Origin: JBBIOU01 sp037443205
GTDB taxonomy: Bacteria > Bacteroidota > Bacteroidia > Flavobacteriales_D > UBA2798
Direction of reading: 5' to 3'
Length of the DNA: 64,000 nucleotides
Assembly: GCA_037443205.1 (NCBI GenBank)
Contig: JBBIOU010000019.1
Span: 1-64,000 of the forward strand
Shown here: one piece after another, positions 54,457 through 63,700 of the stretch
Layout: each line of letters starts with the position of its first letter
Position numbering within the stretch: position 1 is the stretch's first letter
Made by a program: the position numbers and the translations under genes
Notes under the pieces: generated by a model
Databases searched by the model: none
What the model was told of the DNA's origin: nothing
What the model saw: the letters and a program-made list of their open reading frames with translations, nothing else

Positions 54457-54870
54457 TTAATCGTTAATTTCTATAGTACCTAAATCAACAATTTGGTTTT
54501 TATCGGTTATTTCAACACTTTTAATAATGGTTGTTCTGCCGGATGGATTAGATGGGTTATAAGGAATATCGCGGGAGTAAACAAATACTTTATACAAGCC
54601 CTTTCTTAAATATTTAAATTCAAAGGAGCCGTCATAACTTGTTCGGTATCGGTCGTCATAGGCAGTACCTTCGCCATAAATAATATATACATCGTATTCC
54701 GATGCCCAATATTCTCCGTTTAAGGATGTGCCGGAATTGTTATAATCTTTTACCCATAGTTTACCTGTAATTTTGGCGGCTCCTCCTTCACCGGGTTCTT
54801 TTCGACAAGAGCTATTGAAGAATGCTAATGCTATTATTGCAATTAAGATATATAGGTTTTTCATGTTCAT
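54457..54870 (-). CDS. Lipoprotein with transthyretin-like domain
   Basis: 137 aa. Lipoprotein signal with lipobox FFNSSC (Cys at about 22). The mature part looks like a carboxypeptidase-regulatory or SpaA-type beta-sandwich (KITGKLWVKDYN ... YDGSFEFKYLRKGLYKVFVYSR ... IVDLGTIEI). First gene of lipoprotein - VTC - DUF4956. A TAAATTTG box is 47 bp upstream (54924-54917). Confidence 0.82.
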   Translation of the reverse strand: MNMKNLYILIAIIALAFFNSSCRKEPGEGGAAKITGKLWVKDYNNSGTSLNGEYWASEYDVYIIYGEGTAYDDRYRTSYDGSFEFKYLRKGLYKVFVYSRDIPYNPSNPSGRTTIIKSVEITDKNQIVDLGTIEIND

Positions 54871-54956
54871 TAAGAATAATTAATTAGTTTTGAATTTGTT
54901 TGAATAAAACTAAACACAAATTTAACAATTTCTTTATTACAATGTATAAATAAAAA

Positions 54957-55448
54957 ATGATGGGTAAAAACACTGAAATACGAGTAGATTACGAAGTTTT
55001 AAAAAATGATGATAATCGTTATCAGCAGCTTTTGGAAGAGGCTAAATATGCTTGCAGTGCTGCATATGCACCCTACTCGGGATTTAAAGTGGGCTGTGCA
55101 CTTTTGCTAGATGACAACGTTATAGTAGTAGGAAACAACCAGGAAAACGCAGCATATCCTTCGGGTTTGTGTGCAGAAAGAGTTGCTTTTTTTGCAGCTT
55201 CGGCACAATACCCCGATAAAAACATACAAACAGCAGTCATATATGCTGATGCGGCTAATTTTAATTTGTACGAACCGGTAAGCCCTTGCGGAGCATGCAG
55301 ACAAGTAATGGCAGAATACGAACTAAAACAAATGCAGCCAATCACATTGTTACTGGCTGCCGAGGGTTGTGATACTATTTTAAAATTTGAAAATGTATCA
55401 TGCTTATTGCCCTTGCTTTTTAATGAGAATAGATTGAAAAGGTTTTAA
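54957..55448 (+). CDS. cdd: Cytidine deaminase
   Basis: 163 aa. Pyrimidine salvage, cytidine to uridine. Zinc ligands Cys72, Cys111 and Cys114, with the proton-shuttle Glu74 (GLCAERVAFF; SPCGACRQVM). APYSGFKVGCALL is the substrate-side motif. Monocistronic. Either of two adjacent ATGs (54957, 54960) may start it. Confidence 0.95.
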   Translation: MMGKNTEIRVDYEVLKNDDNRYQQLLEEAKYACSAAYAPYSGFKVGCALLLDDNVIVVGNNQENAAYPSGLCAERVAFFAASAQYPDKNIQTAVIYADAANFNLYEPVSPCGACRQVMAEYELKQMQPITLLLAAEGCDTILKFENVSCLLPLLFNENRLKRF

Positions 55449-55631
55449 TATCCTTATAAAATTTATCTATAAATTAGTTTGAAGCCGCAATACTTAGTAT
55501 ACAGATGAGAGCAAGTAAAAACAATTTATTTGTTTGAAGATGGGGTAAGTTATATTTACATTTATACTGTACTTAATCAAGGTTAAGCGGCAAATATGCA
55601 ATTGCAAATAAGTTGGTCTTAGTAATATGTT

Positions 55632-55901
55632 TTATTCACACTTTTCTGTTTCTTGCATCACTTTATCCCAAAACTCCTTGTTCTTTTCATCATCCTGAGG
55701 ATACTTCTTTTCAATGTCTTGTTCGTAGTTTTCTCTTTCTTCGCGAGCTTTTTCCCTAGCTTCGTCATCGGTTGCGTTTTTAACTTTTTCGTTTAGCTCG
55801 CACCATTTTTTCGCAACCGATTCAGGACTATCTTTATCCCCGCTGCAAGAAATAAAGTAAACAGCCGTAAAAATTGCTACTGATAAAATTGTTTTTTTCA
55901 T
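55632..55901 (-). CDS. Small Cys-containing lipoprotein 1, 89 aa
   Basis: Signal plus lipobox (AVYFISC). The mature part is highly charged and helical: ESVAKKWCELNEKVKNATDDEAR ... WDKVMQETEKCE. The motif W-C-E-L-N and a terminal Cys are shared with the 92-aa gene at 56188-56466. Last in a run of four such genes. Function unknown. Confidence 0.75.
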   Translation of the reverse strand: MKKTILSVAIFTAVYFISCSGDKDSPESVAKKWCELNEKVKNATDDEAREKAREERENYEQDIEKKYPQDDEKNKEFWDKVMQETEKCE

Positions 55902-55952
55902 GTGTATAAGTTTTGATTTATGGTTTAAATGTATAAAAAAATTATTTAATAA

Positions 55953-56246
55953 TCATCTGTCAATCGAAGTTTTACCATACATCGCACAATTTACAATATC
56001 TTCTGCATATATTTTGTTTGCTTCTGCATCTTCGGCCAGTTTCTGTTTGTGTTGTTCTGCCAATTCTGCGCATTTATTTATTTGTTCCTGATCCGGAGAA
56101 TCGTTTTTAAAAGCCCAGGTTACACATTTACAATATTCTGAGGCCATAGCCCGTGGACTTGAAGAAGTGCAGGAAATAAAAGACTGGCTATTCATCAATA
56201 GTATCGCAGTTAAAGGTAAGCTGCTCAATTTTTTTAAGTGCCTCAT
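55953..56246 (-). CDS. Small Cys-rich lipoprotein 2, 97 aa
   Basis: Lipobox SQSFISC. Mature Cys pattern ASEYCKCV ... NKCAELAEQHKQ ... DIVNCAM. The C-x-C element is shared with the 77-aa gene. Its signal-peptide region overlaps the 3' end of the upstream 92-aa gene by 59 bp. Confidence 0.7.
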   Translation of the reverse strand: MRHLKKLSSLPLTAILLMNSQSFISCTSSSPRAMASEYCKCVTWAFKNDSPDQEQINKCAELAEQHKQKLAEDAEANKIYAEDIVNCAMYGKTSIDR

Positions 56247-56466
56247 AGTTGTTTTTATATTTATCTTTTATTTTTATTTCCAGATTATATAGTTTGTCGT
56301 AAACCTCATCTTTATTGGCATCCGGCTGCATATATAGATAATTTAACTCGCACCATTCATCAGCCAGTTGTTCGGGTGTTTCATCATGGCAAGATAAAAA
56401 AACAAACAAACTAACGACAACGCCTGTAAGCTTCAACAAACGATTGATATTGGTCGGTATGTTCAT
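56188..56466 (-). CDS. Small Cys-containing lipoprotein 3, 92 aa
   Basis: Taken from the ATG at 56466 (MNIPTNINRLLKL); a TTG seven codons earlier is weaker. Lipobox FVFLSC. Mature motif EQLADEWCELNYLY, closing near TFNCDTIDE: the same W-C-E-L-N plus C-terminal Cys as the 89-aa protein. It overlaps the upstream gene by 56 bp and the downstream one by 59 bp. Confidence 0.7.
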   Translation of the reverse strand: MNIPTNINRLLKLTGVVVSLFVFLSCHDETPEQLADEWCELNYLYMQPDANKDEVYDKLYNLEIKIKDKYKNNYEALKKIEQLTFNCDTIDE

Positions 56467-56644
56467 ATTTTTTATGATACTCGTCAAACATTTTTAAACA
56501 TTCTTCCATTTTCGCGTCAGCTTGTTCTATTGCAGTTTTATGAACCTCGTTATAACATCTGCATATTTCTTTAGCATCGTACTCCGGGCCTCCGCAAGCC
56601 ATAAAACAGAAACATAAAATTGAAACTAAATCCGTTTTATTCAC
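56411..56644 (-). CDS. Small Cys-rich lipoprotein 4, 77 aa
   Basis: GTG start. Short signal and lipobox FCFMAC. Mature Cys pattern KEICRCYNEV ... KMEECLKM ... YRRCR, like the 97-aa protein. First of four tandem genes; its end overlaps the next gene's start. Confidence 0.68.
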   Translation of the reverse strand: MNKTDLVSILCFCFMACGGPEYDAKEICRCYNEVHKTAIEQADAKMEECLKMFDEYHKKYEHTDQYQSFVEAYRRCR

Positions 56645-56883
56645 ATCAAAAATTTTTTAAAGATTAAAAATATGATTTAACCTGCCAAACTAATTTATTA
56701 ACCAATCACACTGGGTTTAACAAAGTTGGGTAGCACTGCGGTTGTCTTTCGGCAGGCGGCCACTAAATATACTAATAAGTTATGCGGTTAAATAAATCCC
56801 TGCCATAAAAAATATACCACAGTAAAAATGATAATTGGTTGAAAACAAATTTTATGTGGTTAAAAAAATGTGCCTATATAAAG

Positions 56884-56891
56884 TATATTTG
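56884..56891 (+). promoter_or_regulatory. Candidate -7 box for the aminotransferase gene
   Basis: TATATTTG, perfect TAnnTTTG, 11 bp before the ATG; leader about 5-7 nt. Confidence 0.45.
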
Positions 56892-56902
56892 CAGCCGCTT
56901 CA

Positions 56903-58060
56903 ATGCCTCATAGCAACCTTAATATTACACCTAAATTGCCAAAAACCGGACTTAGCATTTTTTCGGTTATGAGCAAACTGGCCATGGAAAACAATGCCAT
57001 TAATCTATCGCAGGGTTTTCCGGATTTTGATGTTTCGCCCGAACTAACCGAACTGGTTTATAAACATCTGAAAGACGGAAAAAATCAATATGCTCCGATG
57101 CCCGGATTACCAATATTAAGAGAAGTAATCAGCGATAAAATTTTTAAAAATTATGCTTTAAAATACAATCCTGATACCGAAATTACAATCACGGCAGGCG
57201 GAACCGAAGCCATATATGCGGCTATTGCTGCGTTTATAAAAGAAGGCGATGAAGTAGTAATATTTACACCGGCTTACGATTGCTACGAGCCGGCCATTTT
57301 ACTCAATGGAGGGAAACCCGTTTATGTACAAATGCAATATCCTGAATATAGCATAGATTGGCAGCAGGTAAGAAAGGTATTAAACCGAAAAACAAAAATG
57401 ATAATTATCAATACGCCCCATAATCCCACCGGAAGTGTATTGAAAAAAAACGACTTAAAAGAGCTGGAAAGAATAACTGCCAATACCGATATTTTAGTGC
57501 TTAGTGACGAAGTTTACGAGCATATTATTTTTGATAAACAAGAACATCAAAGTGTTTGTAAATTTCCGTTGCTTGCCGAAAGGGCTTTAGCGGTATTTTC
57601 TTTTGGTAAAATGTTTCATGTAACCGGATGGAAAACCGGATATGTAGTGGCCCCTTCCAATTTAATGAATGAGTTTAGAAAAGCACATCAATACATTGTT
57701 TTTTCGGTAAACACACCCTTGCAATATGCCTTTGCCGAATATATGCAAAACGAAAGTAATTACCGTATGCTGCCCGATTTTTATCAGCAAAAACGCGATT
57801 TCTTTCGCAGCGCAATAAAAGATAGTCGTTTTAAATTACTGCCTTGTACGGGCACATACTTTCAGTTGCTTAGTTATGCGGATATTACTGACGAAAAAGA
57901 TACTGATTTTGCCATCAGACTTACCAAACAAAAAGGAATTGCCTCTATACCGGTTTCGGTGTTTTACAACAATCCTACCGATAATAAAGTGCTTAGATTT
58001 TGTTTTGCCAAAAAAAATGAAACCCTTGAAAAAGCTGTACAGATAATCAATAATATTTAG
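56903..58060 (+). CDS. Class I/II aminotransferase, methionine/glutamine-type (YbdL-like)
   Basis: 385 aa, a fold-type I PLP enzyme. INLSQGFPDFDVSPEL (33-48), NTPHNPTGSVL (170-180), DEVYEHIIFD (202-211) and the PLP-binding Lys236 (FSFGKMFHVTGWKTGYV). The QGFPDF and GKMFHVTGWK signatures resemble methionine transaminase YbdL and glutamine transaminase K / kynurenine aminotransferase. It lies 1 bp before an omega-amidase gene, the natural partner that clears the alpha-ketoglutaramate or similar omega-amide product. Confidence 0.9.
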   Translation: MPHSNLNITPKLPKTGLSIFSVMSKLAMENNAINLSQGFPDFDVSPELTELVYKHLKDGKNQYAPMPGLPILREVISDKIFKNYALKYNPDTEITITAGGTEAIYAAIAAFIKEGDEVVIFTPAYDCYEPAILLNGGKPVYVQMQYPEYSIDWQQVRKVLNRKTKMIIINTPHNPTGSVLKKNDLKELERITANTDILVLSDEVYEHIIFDKQEHQSVCKFPLLAERALAVFSFGKMFHVTGWKTGYVVAPSNLMNEFRKAHQYIVFSVNTPLQYAFAEYMQNESNYRMLPDFYQQKRDFFRSAIKDSRFKLLPCTGTYFQLLSYADITDEKDTDFAIRLTKQKGIASIPVSVFYNNPTDNKVLRFCFAKKNETLEKAVQIINNI

Positions 58061-58061
58061 C

Positions 58062-58853
58062 GTGCAAAATTCACTCAACATAACGCTTGTACAAACCTCT
58101 TTAATATGGGAAGATAAAAAAGCAAATATCGAATTATTTGATAAACATTTAAGTACTGTCGGAAAAACAGATATAATTATTTTACCCGAAATGTTTACCA
58201 CAGGGTTTTCTATGCAGCCGCATTTGCTGTTCGAAGATATGCAGGGAAAAACTTTCAATTGGATGAAACAACAAGCTGCCCAAAAAAAATGTGCAATTAC
58301 GGGCAGTATCATCGTTAAAGAAAATGATGCTTTTTATAACCGGTTGATATGGGTAGATGAACATGGTAAAACATACTGGTACAACAAAAGACACCTTTTT
58401 AGAATGGCCGGTGAAGACAAATACTACAGCATGGGGTTTGAAAAAATTATTATACCTTATAAAGGTTGGAATATCTGTCCGTTGATATGTTACGATTTAA
58501 GATTTCCCGTATGGAGCCGAAATAAATACCGCAATGGTAATTATGATTATGATTTACTGATATATGTTGCTAACTGGCCTGAGCCGAGAAACAATGCGTG
58601 GAAATTATTATTACAAGCCAGAGCCATTGAAAATTTGTGTTATGTTGCAGGAGTAAACAGAATAGGTATTGACGGTAACAATATCAACTACACCGGAGAT
58701 TCCCGGGTAATCAATTATAAAGGCGATATATTGAATCTATCCTCTTCATCAGGTTTTTTTATACAACAAATTGAAATTAGTAAAGGGGATTTAGAGGTTT
58801 TCAGAAATAAATTTCCGGCAGGTATGGATGCGGATAATTTTGAAATACATTAA
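58062..58853 (+). CDS. Nitrilase-superfamily omega-amidase (YafV-like)
   Basis: 263 aa, GTG start one base after the upstream stop. Catalytic triad Glu43 (ILPEMFTTGFS), Lys109 (YNKRHLFRMAGED) and Cys143 (PLICYDLRFPVWSR). The KRHLFRMAGE and CYDLRFPVWSRN words are those of the YafV/omega-amidase group. With the aminotransferase it would form the transamination/omega-amidase (glutaminase II) route used in methionine salvage. Confidence 0.92.
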   Translation: MQNSLNITLVQTSLIWEDKKANIELFDKHLSTVGKTDIIILPEMFTTGFSMQPHLLFEDMQGKTFNWMKQQAAQKKCAITGSIIVKENDAFYNRLIWVDEHGKTYWYNKRHLFRMAGEDKYYSMGFEKIIIPYKGWNICPLICYDLRFPVWSRNKYRNGNYDYDLLIYVANWPEPRNNAWKLLLQARAIENLCYVAGVNRIGIDGNNINYTGDSRVINYKGDILNLSSSSGFFIQQIEISKGDLEVFRNKFPAGMDADNFEIH

Positions 58854-58854
58854 A

Positions 58855-58880
58855 CCCCAATTCAGCATTATAAATTTGAC
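58855..58880. repeat. Partial copy of repeat family B
   Basis: ccccaattcagcattataaa and the next 6 bases match the opening of 26631-26722 closely; the rest of the element is missing. It lies between convergent genes. Confidence 0.45.
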
Positions 58881-58890
58881 AAAGTTGTTT

Positions 58891-60015
58891 TTATTTTTTC
58901 GGAAACATCAATCGCATAACAGCAAACGAAAGATTTAAAAATACCAGCTTTGAATAAGCATTGCGCTCAATATAGTAATATGCCTTATTCAGTTCTTCGT
59001 TTAAAGGCACCACATTGTATCCGTGAACAAATTTTGAAAATTTTGCAACAAACTGCTTTTCTTTGTCGTGGGCGTTTAACAACTCTCCTTGTGTATATGT
59101 ACCGATAATGCATTGCCTGATAACGTGCAGGGAGTATCGCAGAAAGTTTTTTTGTTGCTCACGTCCTTTGTCGGCCAAATCATCTATCCATTCCATAATT
59201 CCGCTAACATCTTTATTAAAGCAGTGAAGCATCCAGGTTCTGAAACTCTCCATACTGGTTAAGGTTTCAGCGGCTCCGCTCAAAATATTCTGCGCTGCCC
59301 AAATACTTCCTTCCGCAATCGAAATAATGTTACCGGCTTCTTCGGCAGTTATTCCTTTTTCATCACAAAGCCATTTATACATATCTGCATCGCTTACAGG
59401 CTGTATTTTATGCAATTGAGTACGCGATAAAATAGTTGGCAAAATATTTTCAAAATTCTCGGCTATTAAAATAAAAAGGGTTTTATCGGGCGGCTCTTCG
59501 AGTATTTTTAGCAGTTTGTTGGCTACCGTTGCATTCATCATTTCGGCCATCCATATAATCATTATTTTATATTCTCCCTCGTAAGTCTTATAACTTAATT
59601 TTTTAAGAATATTGGCGGCTTCTTTTTCAAATATTTGCGGAGCTTTACTTTCAGCACTTAATTGTTCAACCCAATATGCAATATTCATATACGGATGTTC
59701 TAATACTGCTTTTCGAAATTCAGCAAGAACATCATCGCTGGTTTCAATTTTTCGCTCTTTAATTACCGGAAAGGCAAAATGCATATCGGGATGCTCCAGT
59801 TTATTTGCCTTTAAACAAGACGAACATACACCGCAAGCATCTGTATCTTGCCTATTTGTGCATAAAATATATGTAGCGTATGCCAAAGCTAAAGGCAAAC
59901 CACCGCTGCCCGGTGCATTTAAAAATAATTGCGCATGACTTACACGGTTTTCTTTAACGCTATGTATAAGTCGTTGTTTTATTTCTTCTTGCCCAATTAC
60001 TTCTTTAAACAACAT
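58891..60015 (-). CDS. holB: DNA polymerase III subunit delta'
   Basis: 374 aa from the ATG at 60015 (MLFKEVIGQEEIKQRL); a TTG two codons earlier is less likely. Clamp-loader AAA+ protein. FKEVIGQEEIKQ and SHAQLFLNAPGSGGLPLALAYA (read in parts) are the family's Walker A region, here lacking the GKT lysine as expected for a non-hydrolysing delta'. A zinc-type Cys set follows (ILCTNRQDTDACGVCSSC), then ILEEPPDKTLFILIAEN and sensor ILSRTQLHKIQP. Confidence 0.93.
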   Translation of the reverse strand: MLFKEVIGQEEIKQRLIHSVKENRVSHAQLFLNAPGSGGLPLALAYATYILCTNRQDTDACGVCSSCLKANKLEHPDMHFAFPVIKERKIETSDDVLAEFRKAVLEHPYMNIAYWVEQLSAESKAPQIFEKEAANILKKLSYKTYEGEYKIMIIWMAEMMNATVANKLLKILEEPPDKTLFILIAENFENILPTILSRTQLHKIQPVSDADMYKWLCDEKGITAEEAGNIISIAEGSIWAAQNILSGAAETLTSMESFRTWMLHCFNKDVSGIMEWIDDLADKGREQQKNFLRYSLHVIRQCIIGTYTQGELLNAHDKEKQFVAKFSKFVHGYNVVPLNEELNKAYYYIERNAYSKLVFLNLSFAVMRLMFPKK

Positions 60016-60018
60016 ACA

Positions 60019-60026
60019 CAAAAGTA
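60019..60026 (-). promoter_or_regulatory. -7 box directly before holB start
   Basis: TACTTTTG on the minus strand ends only 3 bp before the holB ATG, implying a leaderless or near-leaderless transcript if used. Confidence 0.35.
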
Positions 60027-60273
60027 GTAAAATACCGGGAATAATTATTTAAACCCTATATGTTTTGCTAATAATTCTAAAATACCTAAAGCTGAAAAGA
60101 TAATTTTAATTGCTATTAGCCAACCTGTAAACAAGCTTCTTAAACAAGGGAAAAAAATATACTGCTTTTAGAAATGCATTTGTTTTAAAAACATTTTTAA
60201 TTGAATCTGAGTATTACTCAAAATAATACAGTTTCTAAATTGTATTATAAAATATTATTTTCATTATTTTTGT

Positions 60274-60660
60274 ATGGTGAAAAAAATATCAGCCATATTA
60301 TTTTTATTCATCTTCATAAATGCGAATACTGATTTCGGACAATTATTCAGATTGCCAACACTGGTTCATCATTATTTAGAACACGTTGAATGGGACAATA
60401 TGACTTTATTAGAATTTTTATCCGAACATTATACAGCAACAATTAATCATCCTGACGACAAGCATCACGACCACCAAAAATTACCTTACAAAAATACAGA
60501 CTGTCATACTTCACAAGTTGTTACATTTCTATTACAACCAACTTTTTCAATCAGTCATATTATTCCCGAATCAGTAGAATTAAATAAAACTAACCGCAAT
60601 CAACAACGTTATTCAAACACCTATCTCAATAGTATTTGGCAACCGCCACGTATTAGTTAA
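60274..60660 (+). CDS. Small His-rich periplasmic protein of a metal-efflux locus
   Basis: 128 aa. Signal peptide ends near TDFGQ. The mature part has a conserved LFRLPTLVHHYLEHVEWDN and a His-rich stretch (HPDDKHHDHQKLPYKNTDCH). I know such short proteins directly upstream of CusA/CzcA genes in Bacteroidota; His/Asp clustering suggests metal binding. A TATTTTTG sequence ends one base before the ATG. The RND gene starts about 110 bp downstream. Confidence 0.8.
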   Translation: MVKKISAILFLFIFINANTDFGQLFRLPTLVHHYLEHVEWDNMTLLEFLSEHYTATINHPDDKHHDHQKLPYKNTDCHTSQVVTFLLQPTFSISHIIPESVELNKTNRNQQRYSNTYLNSIWQPPRIS

Positions 60661-60768
60661 TCATTTTTTACAATTCTATTTTTTACAAAAAGCATAAGTG
60701 CTTTTTAAATTGTTGTGTTAGGTTGCTTTGCAACATTACACATGGTATTTATGATTAACTAAAAATTT

Positions 60769-63700
60769 ATGTTGAATAAAATAATCGGTTTCTCTGTAAA
60801 GAACAAACTTATCACGGGGCTTTTTGTGATTGCCCTTATAGGTTACGGTATTTATGAGGTTATGCGTTTGCCGATTGATGCTGTACCTGACATCACTAAC
60901 AACCAGGTGCAAATAATTACCGTTGCTCCGGCTTTGGGAGCAACCGATATAGAACGACTAATTACTTTTCCCTTAGAACAAGCAAACAGCAATCTTCCAT
61001 ACTTAAAGGAATTGCGCAGTTACTCAAGTTTTGGTTTGTCTGTTATCACGATTGTTTTTGAAGACGATGTGGATGTTTATTGGGCAAGACAACAAATTGC
61101 AGAAAGACTGCAACAAGTACAAGACGAGCTTCCAAAGGGATTTGGTTCGCCATTTTTAGCCCCGGTTACCACAGGTTTGGGCGAAATTTATCAATATATT
61201 GTCCGCCCCGAAAAAGGTTATGAAAACAAATACAGCGCAATGGAACTACGCACCATTCAAGACTGGATTGTACGTAAGCAATTGCTGGGGGTTAAAGGAG
61301 TAGCAGAAATCAGCAGTTTTGGTGGTTTACTCAAACAATACGAAATAGCCGTTGAACCAGAAAAATTGCTCGCATACAATATCACTATCAACGATGTTTT
61401 TACAGCTCTTGAAAAAAATAATCAAAATACAGGTGGTTCGTATATTGAAAAAGGACCATCAGCTTTGTTTATCCGAAGCGAAGGCTTGGTAAGTAATTTT
61501 AAAGATATTGAAAACATCGTTGTAAAAAATTTGCCAAACGGTGTTCCGCTTTTAATTCGTGATGTAGCAGAAGTAAAATTAGGAAACGCTACACGCTATG
61601 GTGCTTTGACTTACAACGGAGAATTGCAGGTTTCGGGAGCACTCGTTTTGATGTTGAAAGGTGCAAACAGTAACGAGGTAATAAGAAATATAAAAAAACG
61701 CATCGAAGAAATTAAAAAATTGTTGCCCGAAGGAGTAACCATTGAACCGTTTATAGACCGAACCAAAATGGTAAACAACGCAATCAGCACCGTTGCTAAA
61801 AATTTAACTGAAGGTGCATTGATTGTCATTTTTGTTTTAGTATTGTTTTTAGGCAATTTGCGGGCAGGTTTGTTGGTCGCTTCCGTCATTCCGCTTTCAA
61901 TGTTATTCGCCATTATTCTGATGAATTTGTTTGGTGTAAGCGGAAACTTAATGAGTTTGGGAGCAATAGATTTTGGATTGATTGTGGATGGTGCGGTTAT
62001 CATCGTAGAAGCGGTAATGCACCGACTTACGCACAGCAAAAATTTCAGCAATATCAAAAAACTTTCGCAAAGCGAAATGGACACCGAAGTAAATTATTCT
62101 GCTTCTAGAATGATGAACAGTGCTGTTTTCGGTCAAATCATCATTCTGATTGTTTACTTGCCAATTTTTACGTTGCAGGGAATTGAAGGAAAAATGTTTA
62201 AACCAATGGCTCAAACTGTAGCTTTTGCTTTAGCAGGCGCATTTGTGCTATCACTAACTTATATTCCTATGATGAGTGCTTTGTTTTTGAGTAAAAACAT
62301 TTCGCATAAGCAAACATTTTCAGATAAAATGATGAGCCATCTGGAGTGCTTTTATCAAAAGTATTTAGTAAAAGCCTTACGTTTTCAAAACACTATTTTG
62401 ACTTTCGTTATATCCTTGTTTGTTGTTGCCATTTTTGTTTTGACGCAATTAGGTGGAGAATTTATTCCCGCTTTGCCCGAAGGAGATTTTGCTGTAGAAA
62501 CAAGGGTATTACCCGGCAGTAATCTCAATACATCTATTGAGGCCGTTTCAAAAGCATCAAAAATTTTGTTGGAAAAATTCCCGGAAGTGGAACGAATTGT
62601 TACAAAAACAGGAAGCAGTGAAGTGCCCACCGATCCGATGCCATTGGACGCATCGGATATGATTATTGTGTTAAAAAGCAGAAGCGAATGGACATCTGCC
62701 AAAACTTACCGGGAACTGGAAGCAAAAATGATAAATACTTTGCAAGCTATACCGGGTGTAACATTCAGCTTTCAGTTTCCTGTTGCCATGCGGTTTAACG
62801 AATTAATATCAGGAGCAAAGCAAGACGTTGTTTGTAAAATTTTTGGAGAGAATTTAGATACGCTTGCATTTTATGCCAATAAATTGGGAAAAATATGCAA
62901 TACCATTGATGGCAGTAGTGGTGTTTATGTAGAAAAAGTACTAGGACTTCCACAAATTACCATTCAATACAATCGTAATGCTATTGCTCAATATGGTTTA
63001 ACTATCAGCGACATTAACCGGGTTGTAAATACTGCTTTTGCAGGCGAAATAAGCGGAACTGTTTACGAAGGCGAAAAGCGTTTCGATTTGGTTGTTCGCC
63101 TCAAAAATGAAAAGCGCAGAGACATAACAGATGTTCAAAATCTTCTTATACCAACACCCCAAGGAACACAAATACCGCTTAATACGGTTGCCAAAATAGA
63201 AATTGTTGAAGCACCAAACCAAATTCAGCGCGAAAATTCTCAACGCAGAATTATAGTTGGTTTTAATGTGCGCGGTCGTGATGTGCAAACTACCGTACAA
63301 GAGCTACAACAAAAAACAGAACAGCAAATTAAATTACCTCCGGGTTACCGCATTACTTATGGCGGAGCATTTGAAAACCTGGAAGAAGCAAAAGCACGTT
63401 TACAAATTGCCGTTCCTGTTTCGTTGGCATTGATTTTTTTACTGTTATATTTTGCTTTCCACTCAGTAAAGCAGGGGTTGCTTATCTATTCCGCCATTCC
63501 GCTATCGGCAATCGGTGGTATTTTAGCATTAGCTATTCGCAACATTTCATTCAGCATCAGCGCAGGAATAGGGTTCATTGCCTTATTTGGTGTTGCTGTG
63601 CTAAACGGTATAGTGCTGATTGCCGAATTTAATCATTTGAAAAAAATGGGCTACACCGATTTGAAACGCATCGTAATAAAAGGCACAATCATTCGTTTGC

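Noticed and set aside
61611..62084. 157-codon minus-strand frame
   Set aside because: Antisense to the RND transporter, whose frame stays open throughout.
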